Positions 13,803-22,900 of a stretch of 55,572 bases of DNA are shown piece by piece. Source of the DNA: Fimbriimonadaceae bacterium (GTDB lineage Bacteria; Armatimonadota; UBA10988); NCBI GenBank assembly GCA_020850355.1, contig JADZEX010000027.1:1-55572 (forward strand), written 5' to 3'. A program made the translations under genes and the position numbers. The stretch's first letter is position 1. Each line of letters starts with the position of its first letter. Below the pieces are notes generated by a model. That model saw only the letters and a list, made by a program, of their open reading frames with translations, was not told the DNA's origin and searched no databases.

Positions 13803-16370
13803 GTGACGACTCGCTGGCTGCTCGTCCTGGCCTGGCTGCCGACCTGGCTGCACGCCGCCCCGCCGGCTGACCCCCCGGCCGCGGTGGACCTCCCACCGGC
13901 CGCCGGGCAGCCTGTGGCGACCACCGTGGCGCAGAACCCCGCCGGCCAGCCGGCCGTCGTCAGCCGGGTGCAGATCACCGGGCTGGAGACGATTGACGAG
14001 AAGGTCGTCCGCGACGCGATGACCCTCAAGGTCGGGCTGCCGTTCACCGCCGAGGGGCTGCAGGCCGACGTCGACCGGATCTACGCCCTGGGCTGGTTCT
14101 TCTTCGACAAAGAGAACCAGAACCGCGGCTCGGTGGTGACGCGCCGCACCGACGCCGACGGCAACGTCGAGATCCACATGGTGCTGGTCGAGAACCCGCC
14201 GGTCGTCGAGATCCGCTATCTCGGGGTCGACAAGCAGCTTTCCGGGCCGGCCGTCACCGACCGCGTCGCCTGGCTCAAGATCGGCCGGCCGCTGAACACC
14301 AGCCCGGCCCGCGTCGCCGCGGCGCTGCGCGAGATCGAGACGCTCTACCGCGAACTCTACCAGATCGACGTCGTCGCCAGCGTCAGCAGCGGGACCGAGC
14401 AGCCGCCGTTCTACGAGCGCAGTGGCGAGAAGGGCGTGGCCGTCAACATCAAGCTGCAGCAGCGTGGCGGCGGGGGCACTCGGCCGGTGGAGACCCCGCC
14501 GGTCACGCCGGGCGGGACGCCCGGCACGGGCAGCCCGACGACCCCGGCGACGACCCCCACCGGCGGCACCGAGGACGAGCCGCTGATCAAAGATGAGAAG
14601 CTGAAGGTCACCCGGATCGACGTGCTGGGCCTGAAGACCTTGCGGCCCGAGCTGGTCCTGGAGACCATCAGCACGAAGGTCGGCGAGGCCTACGACCGGG
14701 CGAAGCTGCAGCAGGACATCAACAAGCTCGACGACCTCGGCTGGTTCTACTTCAGCGGTTACCGCGAGGACCTCGTGAAGCTGGGCTACCCGGTGCCGGC
14801 GTCGACCGACATCGGCTCGCGGGCCGACCCTGACAACGATCCGACCGGGCGCGGCGTGGCGATCACCTTCCGGATGGTCGAGAACCCGACCATCAAGCAG
14901 GTCAAGCTGGTCGGCAACACCTTGCAGCCGAGCGCGGCGCTGCTGCAGGAACTGGTCTTCCTGAAGTCGGGCAACCTCTTCAACACCAATCCCGAGAAGA
15001 TCGAACGCGACCTGCGGCGGATCAGCGACCTCTACAGCAAGCAGGGCTACTTCGCTTCGGCCGGCTACGTGTCGCCCGACTCCAACCAGATGCTGCTGAC
15101 CCCCGAGCCCGACGGCACGGTCACCGTGACGCTCTGGATCACCGAGCTGCAGGTCGGCGAGATCAGCTTCAACTGGACCGGCTCACAGCGCACCAAGGAG
15201 CGGGTCTTCCGGTCCTACATGCGGTCCCGGCCGGGGCAGTACGTCAACTTCAACCGGATCGCCGAGGATCTCCGCGAGATCGAGCGGCTCGATCTGCTCG
15301 ATGACATCAAGCTGCAGCCGCTGAAGGTCTCGGAGGACGATCCCACCAAGCTCAACCTGATCTTCGACCTCACCGAAAAGCGCACCGGCAACATCTCCGC
15401 CGGTGGCGGCTACAGCTCGCGCTACGGGCTGGTCGGGTTCGTCGACATCAGCGAAAAGAACCTCTGGGGCCTGGCCCACCAGGTCAGCGGCCGGGTCGAG
15501 TTCGGCGGGCGGTTCAACTTCTCGACGAACTACTTCTACCCGCTGCTGGACGGTAGCGGCTCCGAGTTCAACGTGCGGCTCTACAACACCGAGGACCGCA
15601 CCGGGGCGACCGGGATCGGGGCCTTCACGAACCGGCGCGCTTCCTTCGACCAGACCCGCCGCGGTGGCTCGGTGCTCTTCTCGCGACCGATTCTGCCGAC
15701 GCTGCGCGGGTCGGTGCAGTACGAGCTGCAGAACGTCACGACGCAACGGCGCGGCTCGCAGTTGCCGAACCTGCCGCCGTTCCCGTTCCAGGACCTCGGC
15801 AGCGACACCACCAGCTCGGTGACGCTGGGTCTGACCCACGACACCCGCGACTTCGCCTTCGACGCCACCAAGGGCATGTACCAGTCGGCGACGGTTGAGA
15901 TCGCCGGGCTGGGCGGCGACAACCACTTCGGGAAGTACCGCCTGGAGACCCGCCACTTCTTCCCGGTCTTCGGCGGCACGATTCAGGGCAAGCGCCCGCG
16001 CCCGGCGTGGGTCGTCGCGACGCGCGGCGTCTACGGCTTCAGCTCGGGCCGCCCGCCGTTCAGCCAGGCCTACTTCGTCGGTGGCGCCGAGACGCTGCGG
16101 GGCTACAGCGAGGACCGCTTCTTCGGCGACCGCATGTTCCTGTTCAACCTGGAGCTACGGCGGTCGTTCAAAGGGAACATTCAGGCCGTCGCGTTCTTCG
16201 ATGCCGGTAGGGCCTGGTTCCAAGGCGAGCCGTTGGACTTCTTCAACGACCTCGCCTCGGCGGTCGGGGTCGGGCTGCGGGTGCAGACACCCGTCGGGCC
16301 GATCCGGCTGGACCTCGGCTTTGGCGCGGATGGCAGCAAGACCCATTTCAGCTTCGGGCAGCCGTTCTGA
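13803..16370 (+). CDS. bamA: BamA/Omp85-family outer-membrane assembly protein
   Basis: An 855-residue Omp85 protein that inserts beta-barrel proteins into the outer membrane. It has a signal peptide (MTTRWLLVLAWLPTWLHA), POTRA repeats to about residue 520, and a C-terminal 16-strand-type barrel (about 529-855). The barrel has the LRGYSEDRFFGDRMF loop that matches the family VRGY motif and ends in phenylalanine (FSFGQPF). The POTRA section is in two similar halves (about 56-185 and 269-415) separated by a Pro/Gly/Thr-rich linker at about 221-262, which I do not know from standard BamA. The start was set at GTG 13803, 7 nt after GGGAGG; GTG 13797 lies too close to that site. It follows the sigma factor by 12 nt and precedes ompH by 23 nt, a normal bamA-skp pairing. 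Confidence 0.92.
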   Translation: MTTRWLLVLAWLPTWLHAAPPADPPAAVDLPPAAGQPVATTVAQNPAGQPAVVSRVQITGLETIDEKVVRDAMTLKVGLPFTAEGLQADVDRIYALGWFFFDKENQNRGSVVTRRTDADGNVEIHMVLVENPPVVEIRYLGVDKQLSGPAVTDRVAWLKIGRPLNTSPARVAAALREIETLYRELYQIDVVASVSSGTEQPPFYERSGEKGVAVNIKLQQRGGGGTRPVETPPVTPGGTPGTGSPTTPATTPTGGTEDEPLIKDEKLKVTRIDVLGLKTLRPELVLETISTKVGEAYDRAKLQQDINKLDDLGWFYFSGYREDLVKLGYPVPASTDIGSRADPDNDPTGRGVAITFRMVENPTIKQVKLVGNTLQPSAALLQELVFLKSGNLFNTNPEKIERDLRRISDLYSKQGYFASAGYVSPDSNQMLLTPEPDGTVTVTLWITELQVGEISFNWTGSQRTKERVFRSYMRSRPGQYVNFNRIAEDLREIERLDLLDDIKLQPLKVSEDDPTKLNLIFDLTEKRTGNISAGGGYSSRYGLVGFVDISEKNLWGLAHQVSGRVEFGGRFNFSTNYFYPLLDGSGSEFNVRLYNTEDRTGATGIGAFTNRRASFDQTRRGGSVLFSRPILPTLRGSVQYELQNVTTQRRGSQLPNLPPFPFQDLGSDTTSSVTLGLTHDTRDFAFDATKGMYQSATVEIAGLGGDNHFGKYRLETRHFFPVFGGTIQGKRPRPAWVVATRGVYGFSSGRPPFSQAYFVGGAETLRGYSEDRFFGDRMFLFNLELRRSFKGNIQAVAFFDAGRAWFQGEPLDFFNDLASAVGVGLRVQTPVGPIRLDLGFGADGSKTHFSFGQPF

Positions 16371-16393
16371 CGAGCCCGTGAGGAGAGTGACCC

Positions 16394-17068
16394 ATGAAGG
16401 TGCGCCTGGTGGTGACGCTGGCGCTGGCAGCCTGGATCACGACCGCCGCCGCGGCGGCCGACGCCGTCAAGATCGGCAAGCTCGACGGCGAGAAGGTCTT
16501 CCAGGAGTATAAGCTCTACAAGCAGCTCAACGAGGAACTGCAGGCGATGGGCCGGCGGCTGCTCGCCGATTTCGACGAGCGCAAGCGCCGGCACCCGCTG
16601 CTGCTGGATGAGGAGTGGAGCCAGTACAGCACCCTCAAGGGCAAGGGCGCGCAGCGCAATCCGACCGAGCAGCAGGCCTTCGACCGGCTCTCGAAGCTGA
16701 GCGATGACCGCGACCGGCAGATCACCGAGCTCGAGGGCAAGCCGAAGCTGAGCGACGACGAGTCGAAAACCTGGAAAGCGCTGGTGGGCATGCGCACGCA
16801 GGCCGCCCAGGACCTGCAGCGGATGTTCGAGACCATTCAGAAGCAAGGCCAGGACCGCGCGCGGGAGCTCGAATCGAAGCTCACCGAGGAGATCCGCAAG
16901 GCGGTCGAGAAGGTCGCCACGCAACGCGGGCTGAGCGTCGTGCTGCAGGCCGAGGTGATCGTGTTTGGCGGCGAGGACATCACGGCCGACACCATCAAGC
17001 TGCTCAACGAGGCCCCGGTGCCGCCGGCCCTGACCCCCACCGGCCCGGCGCCGAAGCCGAACCCCTAG
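16394..17068 (+). CDS. OmpH/Skp-family periplasmic chaperone
   Basis: A 224-residue exported protein with a signal peptide cleaved near AAAAADA. A KIGKLDGEKVFQEY segment is typical of the OmpH N-terminal strand, and a long charged alpha-helical coiled coil runs over about residues 45-170. The final strand region is RGLSVVLQAEVIVFGGEDITADTIKLLNE, the usual end of Skp proteins, followed by a Pro-rich tail. Skp holds unfolded outer-membrane proteins for BamA. The helical arms are longer than in E. coli Skp (161 aa precursor). AGGAGAG precedes ATG 16394 by about 7 nt. Its place directly after bamA supports the call. Confidence 0.9.
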   Translation: MKVRLVVTLALAAWITTAAAAADAVKIGKLDGEKVFQEYKLYKQLNEELQAMGRRLLADFDERKRRHPLLLDEEWSQYSTLKGKGAQRNPTEQQAFDRLSKLSDDRDRQITELEGKPKLSDDESKTWKALVGMRTQAAQDLQRMFETIQKQGQDRARELESKLTEEIRKAVEKVATQRGLSVVLQAEVIVFGGEDITADTIKLLNEAPVPPALTPTGPAPKPNP

Positions 17069-17081
17069 GAGGCCCGGGCCG

Positions 17082-18860
17082 ATGGCGCGCACGATCCTGG
17101 CGACCGACTGCGGTTCGACCACCACCAAGGCGATCCTGATCGAGCAGACGGCTGAGGGCTATCGGCTGGTCTGCCGCGGCGAAAGCCCGACCACCGTCGA
17201 GGCGCCCTTCGATGACGTCACCGTCGGCGTCGTCAACGCGGTCAACGAGGTCGAGGATCTCTCCGGGCGGCAGATCGTCCGCGACGGCCGGCTGATTGTG
17301 CCGAGCGAGGGCGAGCAGGTTGGCGTCGATCTCTACCTGTCGACGTCCTCGGCCGGCGGCGGCCTGCAGATGACCGTTGCGGGGGTGGTCTCCAAGATCA
17401 CCGCGGAGTCGGCCGAACGCGCCGCGCTCGGCGCCGGGGCGATTGTGATGGACGTCGTCAGCATCGACGACGGGCGGGCCGAGCACCAGCGGATCGAGCA
17501 GATCCGGCGCCTGCGGCCCGACATGATCCTGTTGGCCGGCGGCACCGACGGCGGGCAGTCCAACAACGTCGTCGAGCTCGCCGAGTTCATCCTGGCCGCC
17601 GACCCGCATCCCCGCCTGGGCAGCGGCTACAAGCTGCCGGTGATCTTCGCCGGCAACCAGAGCATCCGCGACGATATCCGCAGCATCCTGGGCACCACCA
17701 CCGACCTGCGGATCGTCGACAACATCCGACCGACGCCCGAGACCGAGAACCTCGGGCCGTCGCGCGAGGCGATCCACGAGCTGTTCCTGGAGCATGTCAT
17801 GGAACATGCCCCGGGCTACCACCGCCTGAAGTCGTGGACCTCGGCCGACCTGCTGTCGACCCCGAACGCTGTCGGGCTGCTGGTCCGCACGGTCGCCGAG
17901 CAGCGCGGCTTGGATGTCCTGGCGGTCGACATCGGCGGCGCCACGACCGATGTCTTCAGCGTCTTTGGCGGGGAGTTCACCCGCACCGTCAGCGCCAATC
18001 TGGGGATGAGCTACAGCATCTGCAACGTCCTGGCGCTGGCCGGCACCGACAACGTCCTGCGCTGGGTCCCGGTGGCCTTCGACGCGGGTGAGCTGCGCAA
18101 CCAGCTTCGCAACAAGATGATCCGGCCGACCACCATTCCGCAGCAGTTGGTGGCCCTCTGCATCGAACAGGCGTTGGCCCGCGAGGCCTTGCGGCTGGCG
18201 CTCGACCACCATCGCGAGCTGGCGACGTCGCTGAAGGGCGTGCGGCAGGACACCAACATCAGCCGGGCGCTGGACCAGGGCAGTGGCGGGTCGCTGGTCG
18301 ACTTGATGAGCCTCGGGCTGATCATCGGTTCCGGCGGGGTCCTCTCCCACGCGCCGCACCGCGCCGAGGCGGCCTTGATGCTGCTCGACGCGTTCCAGCC
18401 GGCTGGGGTCACGCAACTGGCGGTCGATAGCATCTTCATGATGCCCCAGTTGGGGGTCCTGTCGACGGTGCTGCCCGAGGCCGCCGCCGAGGTCTTCGAC
18501 CGCGACTGCCTGATCCCGCTTGGCACGGCGATCGCCCCGCGGGGCGAGACTCGCGAAGCGGTCTTGGCGACGGTCCGCGGCGAGGGGATCGACGCCACCA
18601 TCCGCAGCGGCGAACTGCTCTGCGTGCCGTTGCCGACCGGCAGCAGCCGGACCGTCACGATGACGCCGGCCAAGGGGCTCGACGTCGGCGCCGGGCCCGG
18701 CCGGGAGCTGACCCGCGAAGTCGCCGGCGGCGAGGTGGGCCTCTTGCTCGACGGTCGTGGCCGGCCACTGCGGTTGGCTGGTGACGAGGCGACGCGGGTG
18801 GCGCAGGTCACCGCCTGGGCTGCCGCCCTCGGCATTCCGGTACCCACCGCCGCCCGATGA
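17082..18860 (+). CDS. GlmL/MutL-like ASKHA-fold protein
   Basis: A 592-residue protein with the actin/Hsp70/sugar-kinase phosphate loops: ATDCGSTTTKAILIE (about 7-21) and VLAVDIGGATTDVFSVF (about 280-296). Motifs such as LAGGTDGG, VFAGNQ-like VIFAGNQSI, and LIIGSGGVLSHAP are typical of the MutL/GlmL family. These proteins are found beside glutamate mutase and other B12 enzymes and are thought to protect or reactivate them, but the family is also common away from any mutase. No adenosylcobalamin mutase gene is in this window, so the partner is unknown. AGGAGG stands upstream of ATG 17082. It ends in an ATGA overlap with the nucleotidyltransferase gene. It is unrelated to the mismatch-repair MutL. 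Confidence 0.85.
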   Translation: MARTILATDCGSTTTKAILIEQTAEGYRLVCRGESPTTVEAPFDDVTVGVVNAVNEVEDLSGRQIVRDGRLIVPSEGEQVGVDLYLSTSSAGGGLQMTVAGVVSKITAESAERAALGAGAIVMDVVSIDDGRAEHQRIEQIRRLRPDMILLAGGTDGGQSNNVVELAEFILAADPHPRLGSGYKLPVIFAGNQSIRDDIRSILGTTTDLRIVDNIRPTPETENLGPSREAIHELFLEHVMEHAPGYHRLKSWTSADLLSTPNAVGLLVRTVAEQRGLDVLAVDIGGATTDVFSVFGGEFTRTVSANLGMSYSICNVLALAGTDNVLRWVPVAFDAGELRNQLRNKMIRPTTIPQQLVALCIEQALAREALRLALDHHRELATSLKGVRQDTNISRALDQGSGGSLVDLMSLGLIIGSGGVLSHAPHRAEAALMLLDAFQPAGVTQLAVDSIFMMPQLGVLSTVLPEAAAEVFDRDCLIPLGTAIAPRGETREAVLATVRGEGIDATIRSGELLCVPLPTGSSRTVTMTPAKGLDVGAGPGRELTREVAGGEVGLLLDGRGRPLRLAGDEATRVAQVTAWAAALGIPVPTAAR

Positions 18861-19903
18861 TCGCCGACGCCACCGCGGTCCGCCGCGCGCTGGCCGACCG
18901 CCTGGCGGCAACCCTCCGCGAGCCGTCCGGCACGATTCTACTGGGCGGCAGCGTGGCCCTCGGCCGGGCCGACCGCGACAGCGATCTGGACCTGCTGGTG
19001 GTCTGCCCCACGATCCCCACCGCCGCCTGGCGCGCCGCCTGGCTGGCGGCGCAGGCCGATGCGGGGAGCGCCTGGTACCACGATCTGCCGGTCCGCACCG
19101 GCGGCTGCGCCGACACGCTGCGGGTGGGCGGGATCGATGTCACGGTCACCTGGCGCCGTGGGCAGCAGGTCGAGCAACAGCTCGAGCCGCTGCTGGCGGG
19201 TCAGGCCGACGCCGACCACGAGGTGGCCTACGGCCATGAGCTGGGCGCGGCGGTGGTCCTGTGGGACCCGGCCGGCACCGCCGCGCTGTGGCGCCGCCGC
19301 CTGGCGGCCGGCGCGCCCCGCCGCGAGCTGCCGCCGCCGGCCGACCGGCCGACCGATCCCGCGACGGCCGCCTGGAGCGTCTACCCCACCGCGGTCGCCT
19401 GCCTCCGCGCGGCCTGCTGGGCACGGGGCTGCTGGTACCCTGGCCCGAAGCAGGTGGCCGCCGCGCTGGCCGGCGAGCCACGGCTGAGCAACGTGGTGGA
19501 AGCGCTCTGCGCCGCGGCCGATCCGTGGCAGCGGCTGGCGGCGATCGGCTGGTCCTGCCTGCCGCCTCGACCAACCCCCGCGGCGGTGCCCGCGGAGCAG
19601 TTGCTGGCGGTGGCGCTGGACGCCCTCGGCGAGCGCCACCGGACGGCCGCCCGGCGTGGCCAGCCGATCGTGCTGGCGCACTACCTGCACCGTTCGCTGG
19701 ACGCCTGGCTACGCCTCGGGGCACCGCCAACGCCGTATGTGGCGGCGCTGCGGCCGGGCAGCGATCCGGCGCGGCAGGCGGCGGTCCACCGCGAGCTGGT
19801 CGGGCTGTGGCTGGACTGGTTGCCGACCGCGGCGCTGACCGCCGCGCAAGGGCGCAGCGTCGGACAGGCCTGGCAGGCGCTGCGCGGGGTGACAGCAGCC
19901 TAA
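18857..19903 (+). CDS. nucleotidyltransferase-domain protein
   Basis: A 348-residue protein with the DNA-polymerase-beta-like nucleotidyltransferase signature GSVALGRADRDSDLD (31-45). The two metal-binding Asp residues are at 43 and 45, and a third acidic strand is likely at GGIDVTVTW. The C-terminal two-thirds are helical and Ala/Leu-rich, with conserved-looking WSVYPTAVACLRAACW and LAHYLHRSLDAWLRLG segments, as in aminoglycoside-adenylyltransferase-like and other stand-alone nucleotidyltransferases. The substrate cannot be told. The start overlaps the stop of the GlmL-like gene (ATGA), so the two may be made together. Confidence 0.8.
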   Translation: MIADATAVRRALADRLAATLREPSGTILLGGSVALGRADRDSDLDLLVVCPTIPTAAWRAAWLAAQADAGSAWYHDLPVRTGGCADTLRVGGIDVTVTWRRGQQVEQQLEPLLAGQADADHEVAYGHELGAAVVLWDPAGTAALWRRRLAAGAPRRELPPPADRPTDPATAAWSVYPTAVACLRAACWARGCWYPGPKQVAAALAGEPRLSNVVEALCAAADPWQRLAAIGWSCLPPRPTPAAVPAEQLLAVALDALGERHRTAARRGQPIVLAHYLHRSLDAWLRLGAPPTPYVAALRPGSDPARQAAVHRELVGLWLDWLPTAALTAAQGRSVGQAWQALRGVTAA

Positions 19904-19968
19904 GATGTCGGCCAAGAAGGAACAGTCAGCCGACCGGCGAAGCTGCTGGTTGGCCCTCTGGGCCAAGG

Positions 19969-22900
19969 GTGGAGAGGGCATTGGACGACGGGCTGCAGGG
20001 TTCGGAGCAGCCGGCCGGGCCCGGCCTGGAGTGGCTGTTGGTGGTCGCCGAGGAGGCCGAAGAGGCGCTCCTGGCGACCTTCTTGGCACACCTCCCGCCG
20101 CCGGCCGCGGGGCGGCCGGTGGTCTTGCTGGCGGCCTGGCCGGGGTGTCGGGTCGACCCGTTACCGGCCTGGGTGGCGTCGGGCAGCGCCGCCGGGCAGG
20201 TCTGGTTGCTGACGGGCGAGCAGGTTGCGGTGCAGGCCGCCGGCCAGTGGCGCACCGAGCCGGCCAAGCGGTCCTGGTTGACCGAGCAACTGGCCCTGCT
20301 GCATCAAGCCAGCCCGGCGCAGGGCGCCGTGGTGCTGCTCGCGCGGCCGGCCGTGCAGGTCGGCGACGACCTGCGTTCGCTGCGAGCCGCGGGCGGCGCC
20401 GTGCTGGCGGCCAGTGAGCTGTACGGCAGCAGCGACGGCTGGACCGCCACGGCACCGGCGGCCGAGCTGGGTGGGCTGCTGGGCCTGCTGTCGACCGCCG
20501 GCCACGACGCACCCGACCACGACGGCCTGCAGGCCGTGCTGGACTGGCTGCACCAGCAGGGCGTGGCCGACTTCCGGAGCTACAAGCGTCCGACGCTGGT
20601 GCGCCGGTTGCTGCGCCGGATGGGGCTCCGCCACGCTGCCACGGTCGACGCCTACCTCCACCTGCTGGCCGAGGACTCGGGCGAAGCCGAGGCGCTGGCC
20701 CGCGAGCTGCGGATCGGCGTGACGGCGTTCTTCCGCGACCCCGAGGTGTTCGACCACCTGGCCGCCGAGCTGCTGCCCACGGTGCTGGCGCAGCGCCAAC
20801 CGGGGCCGTTACGACTGTGGGTGCCGGGCTGCTCAACCGGCGAAGAGGCCTACAGCCTGGCGATTCTGACGGCTGAGCTGCTCTCGGCGATGGGCCGGCC
20901 GCTGGACCTGCAGGTTTTCGGCACCGACGCCGACGAGGCCACCTTGCAGGTGGCGCGGCGAGGGCTCTACAGCGACACCGACCTGGCGGCGGTGCCAGCG
21001 GCGCGGCGGCAGCGCTGGTTCGAGCCCAGCGGCGCGGGCTGGCAGGTGCGCTCCGAGCTGCGCTCGCTGCTGGTCTTCGCGCCGCAGAACCTGTTGCTCG
21101 ATCCGCCCTTCTCACGGCTCGACCTGGTCTCCTGCCGCAATGTGCTGATCTACCTCGACCCATCGGCCCAGGCGCACGCCCTGGCGATGTTCCACTTCGG
21201 CCTGCAGCCCTGGGGGCTGCTGCTGCTCGGCACCAGCGAGACTTGCGCCGCCAGCGAGGCCCTGTTCGAGCCGGTCTCGACCCGCTGGCGGGTCTATCGC
21301 CGGGTCAACAGCAGTGCCGCCCGGCCGGCCCGACCGTTCTGGCGGCCGCACGAGCCGCGCACCGAAGCGCCCGAGCCGCCGCCGCCGCGGCCACGCAGCG
21401 CCAGCCTCGGGGAGCTGGCGCAGCAGGCGTTGCTGCACTACCACACGCCGGCGGCGGTGGTGGTCAACCGGGCGCAGACCGTGCTCTGGTACCACGGCGA
21501 GACGCGGCCCTACCTGGAGCAGCCCGACGGCGAGCCGACCACCGATCTGTTGTCGCTGGTGCGCGCCGATCTGCGGCTGAAGCTGCGCGGGGCGCTGCAC
21601 CGCGCGACGCAGCAGGGCGACGTCGCGACGGTGCAGGTCACCACGGGCCCGCACCCGACGGCGGTCGCGGTGCGGCCGCTGGAGGGCACCGCCGGGCTGT
21701 TGCTGGTGACCTTCGCCCCGCTGCCGACCGTGCCAGCGGCGGTCCCCCGCACCGATCAGGCGGCGGTGCAGCAGCTCGAGCTCGAACTGCAGACGACCCG
21801 CGAGGACCTCCAGAGCACCATTGCGCAGCTCGAGTCCTCCAACGCCGCGCTGCGCGTGGCGCACGAAGAGGCGATGTCCGCCAACGAAGAGCTGCAGTCG
21901 GCCAACGAAGAGCTGGAGACCAGCTCCGAGGAGCTGCGGTCGCTGAACGAAGAGTTGTCGAGCGTCAACGGCGAGCTGCAGCAGACCGTCAGCGCCCTCG
22001 AGGCGCAGCGGAGCGATTGGGCGAACCTGCTGCGCAGCACCGAAGTCGCCGCGCTATTCCTCGACCGGCAGCTCGCGATCAAGCGCTTCACACCGGCGAT
22101 GGGCCAGTTGCTGCGGGTGATTGCCGGCGACATCGGCCGACCCCTGACCGACTTGCGCAGCGATCTGGTGGATGGCGACCTGCTGCAGGACTGCCGCCTG
22201 GTGCTGGACGAGCAAGCGATCCTGGAGCGGGAGGTGGCGACCACCAGCGGCGACTGGTACCTGCGCCGCACACTGCCCTACCGCCAGCCGGAGGGACCCA
22301 TCGAAGGCGTCGTGCTGACCTTCGCCGAGGTCACCGCACTGAAGCACACCGAGCAGGAGTTGCGGGCCGCCCAGACGCAGGTCGACCTGGCGATGGACGC
22401 GGGGCAGGTCGGCTGGTGGACCTGGAGCCCGCCGACCGGGGAGGTCTTCTTCTCAGCCGGCTGGGGCGCGCAGTTGGGGATTCCGCCCGACCAGGTGGTG
22501 CACCGCTTCGACGAGTGGGAGCGCCGGCTGCACCCTGCCGACCGCGACCGCACCGCGGCGGCGCTGGTGGCCTACACCCGCGACCCGCAGCCCGAGTTCC
22601 ATCTGGAGTTCCGGCTGCGCCACAACGATGGCAGTTACCGCTGGTTGGTCTCCCGCGCGGTGCCGCAGTTCGACGCCGCGGGCGTGCTGCAACGGCTCTA
22701 CGGTTGCCACCTCGACGTCACCGAGCTGCTCGAAGCCGAGACGGCGGCGCGGCAGGGCGAGTTGCGCTACCGGACGGTCTTCGAAAGCAACCTGGTGGCG
22801 CAGTGGCTACTGCACGGCGAACGCGCGGTGGACTGCAACGAGGAGGCGGCCCGGCTGTTCGGACGCTCGCGCGACGAGTTGCTCGGGAAGAGCCCGGCCG

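Noticed and set aside
19261-19968. N-terminal extension of the hybrid kinase, and the ATG at 19905
   Set aside because: The extension overlaps the nucleotidyltransferase gene in a shadow frame. The ATG at 19905 is out of frame with the kinase and its frame has no family features.
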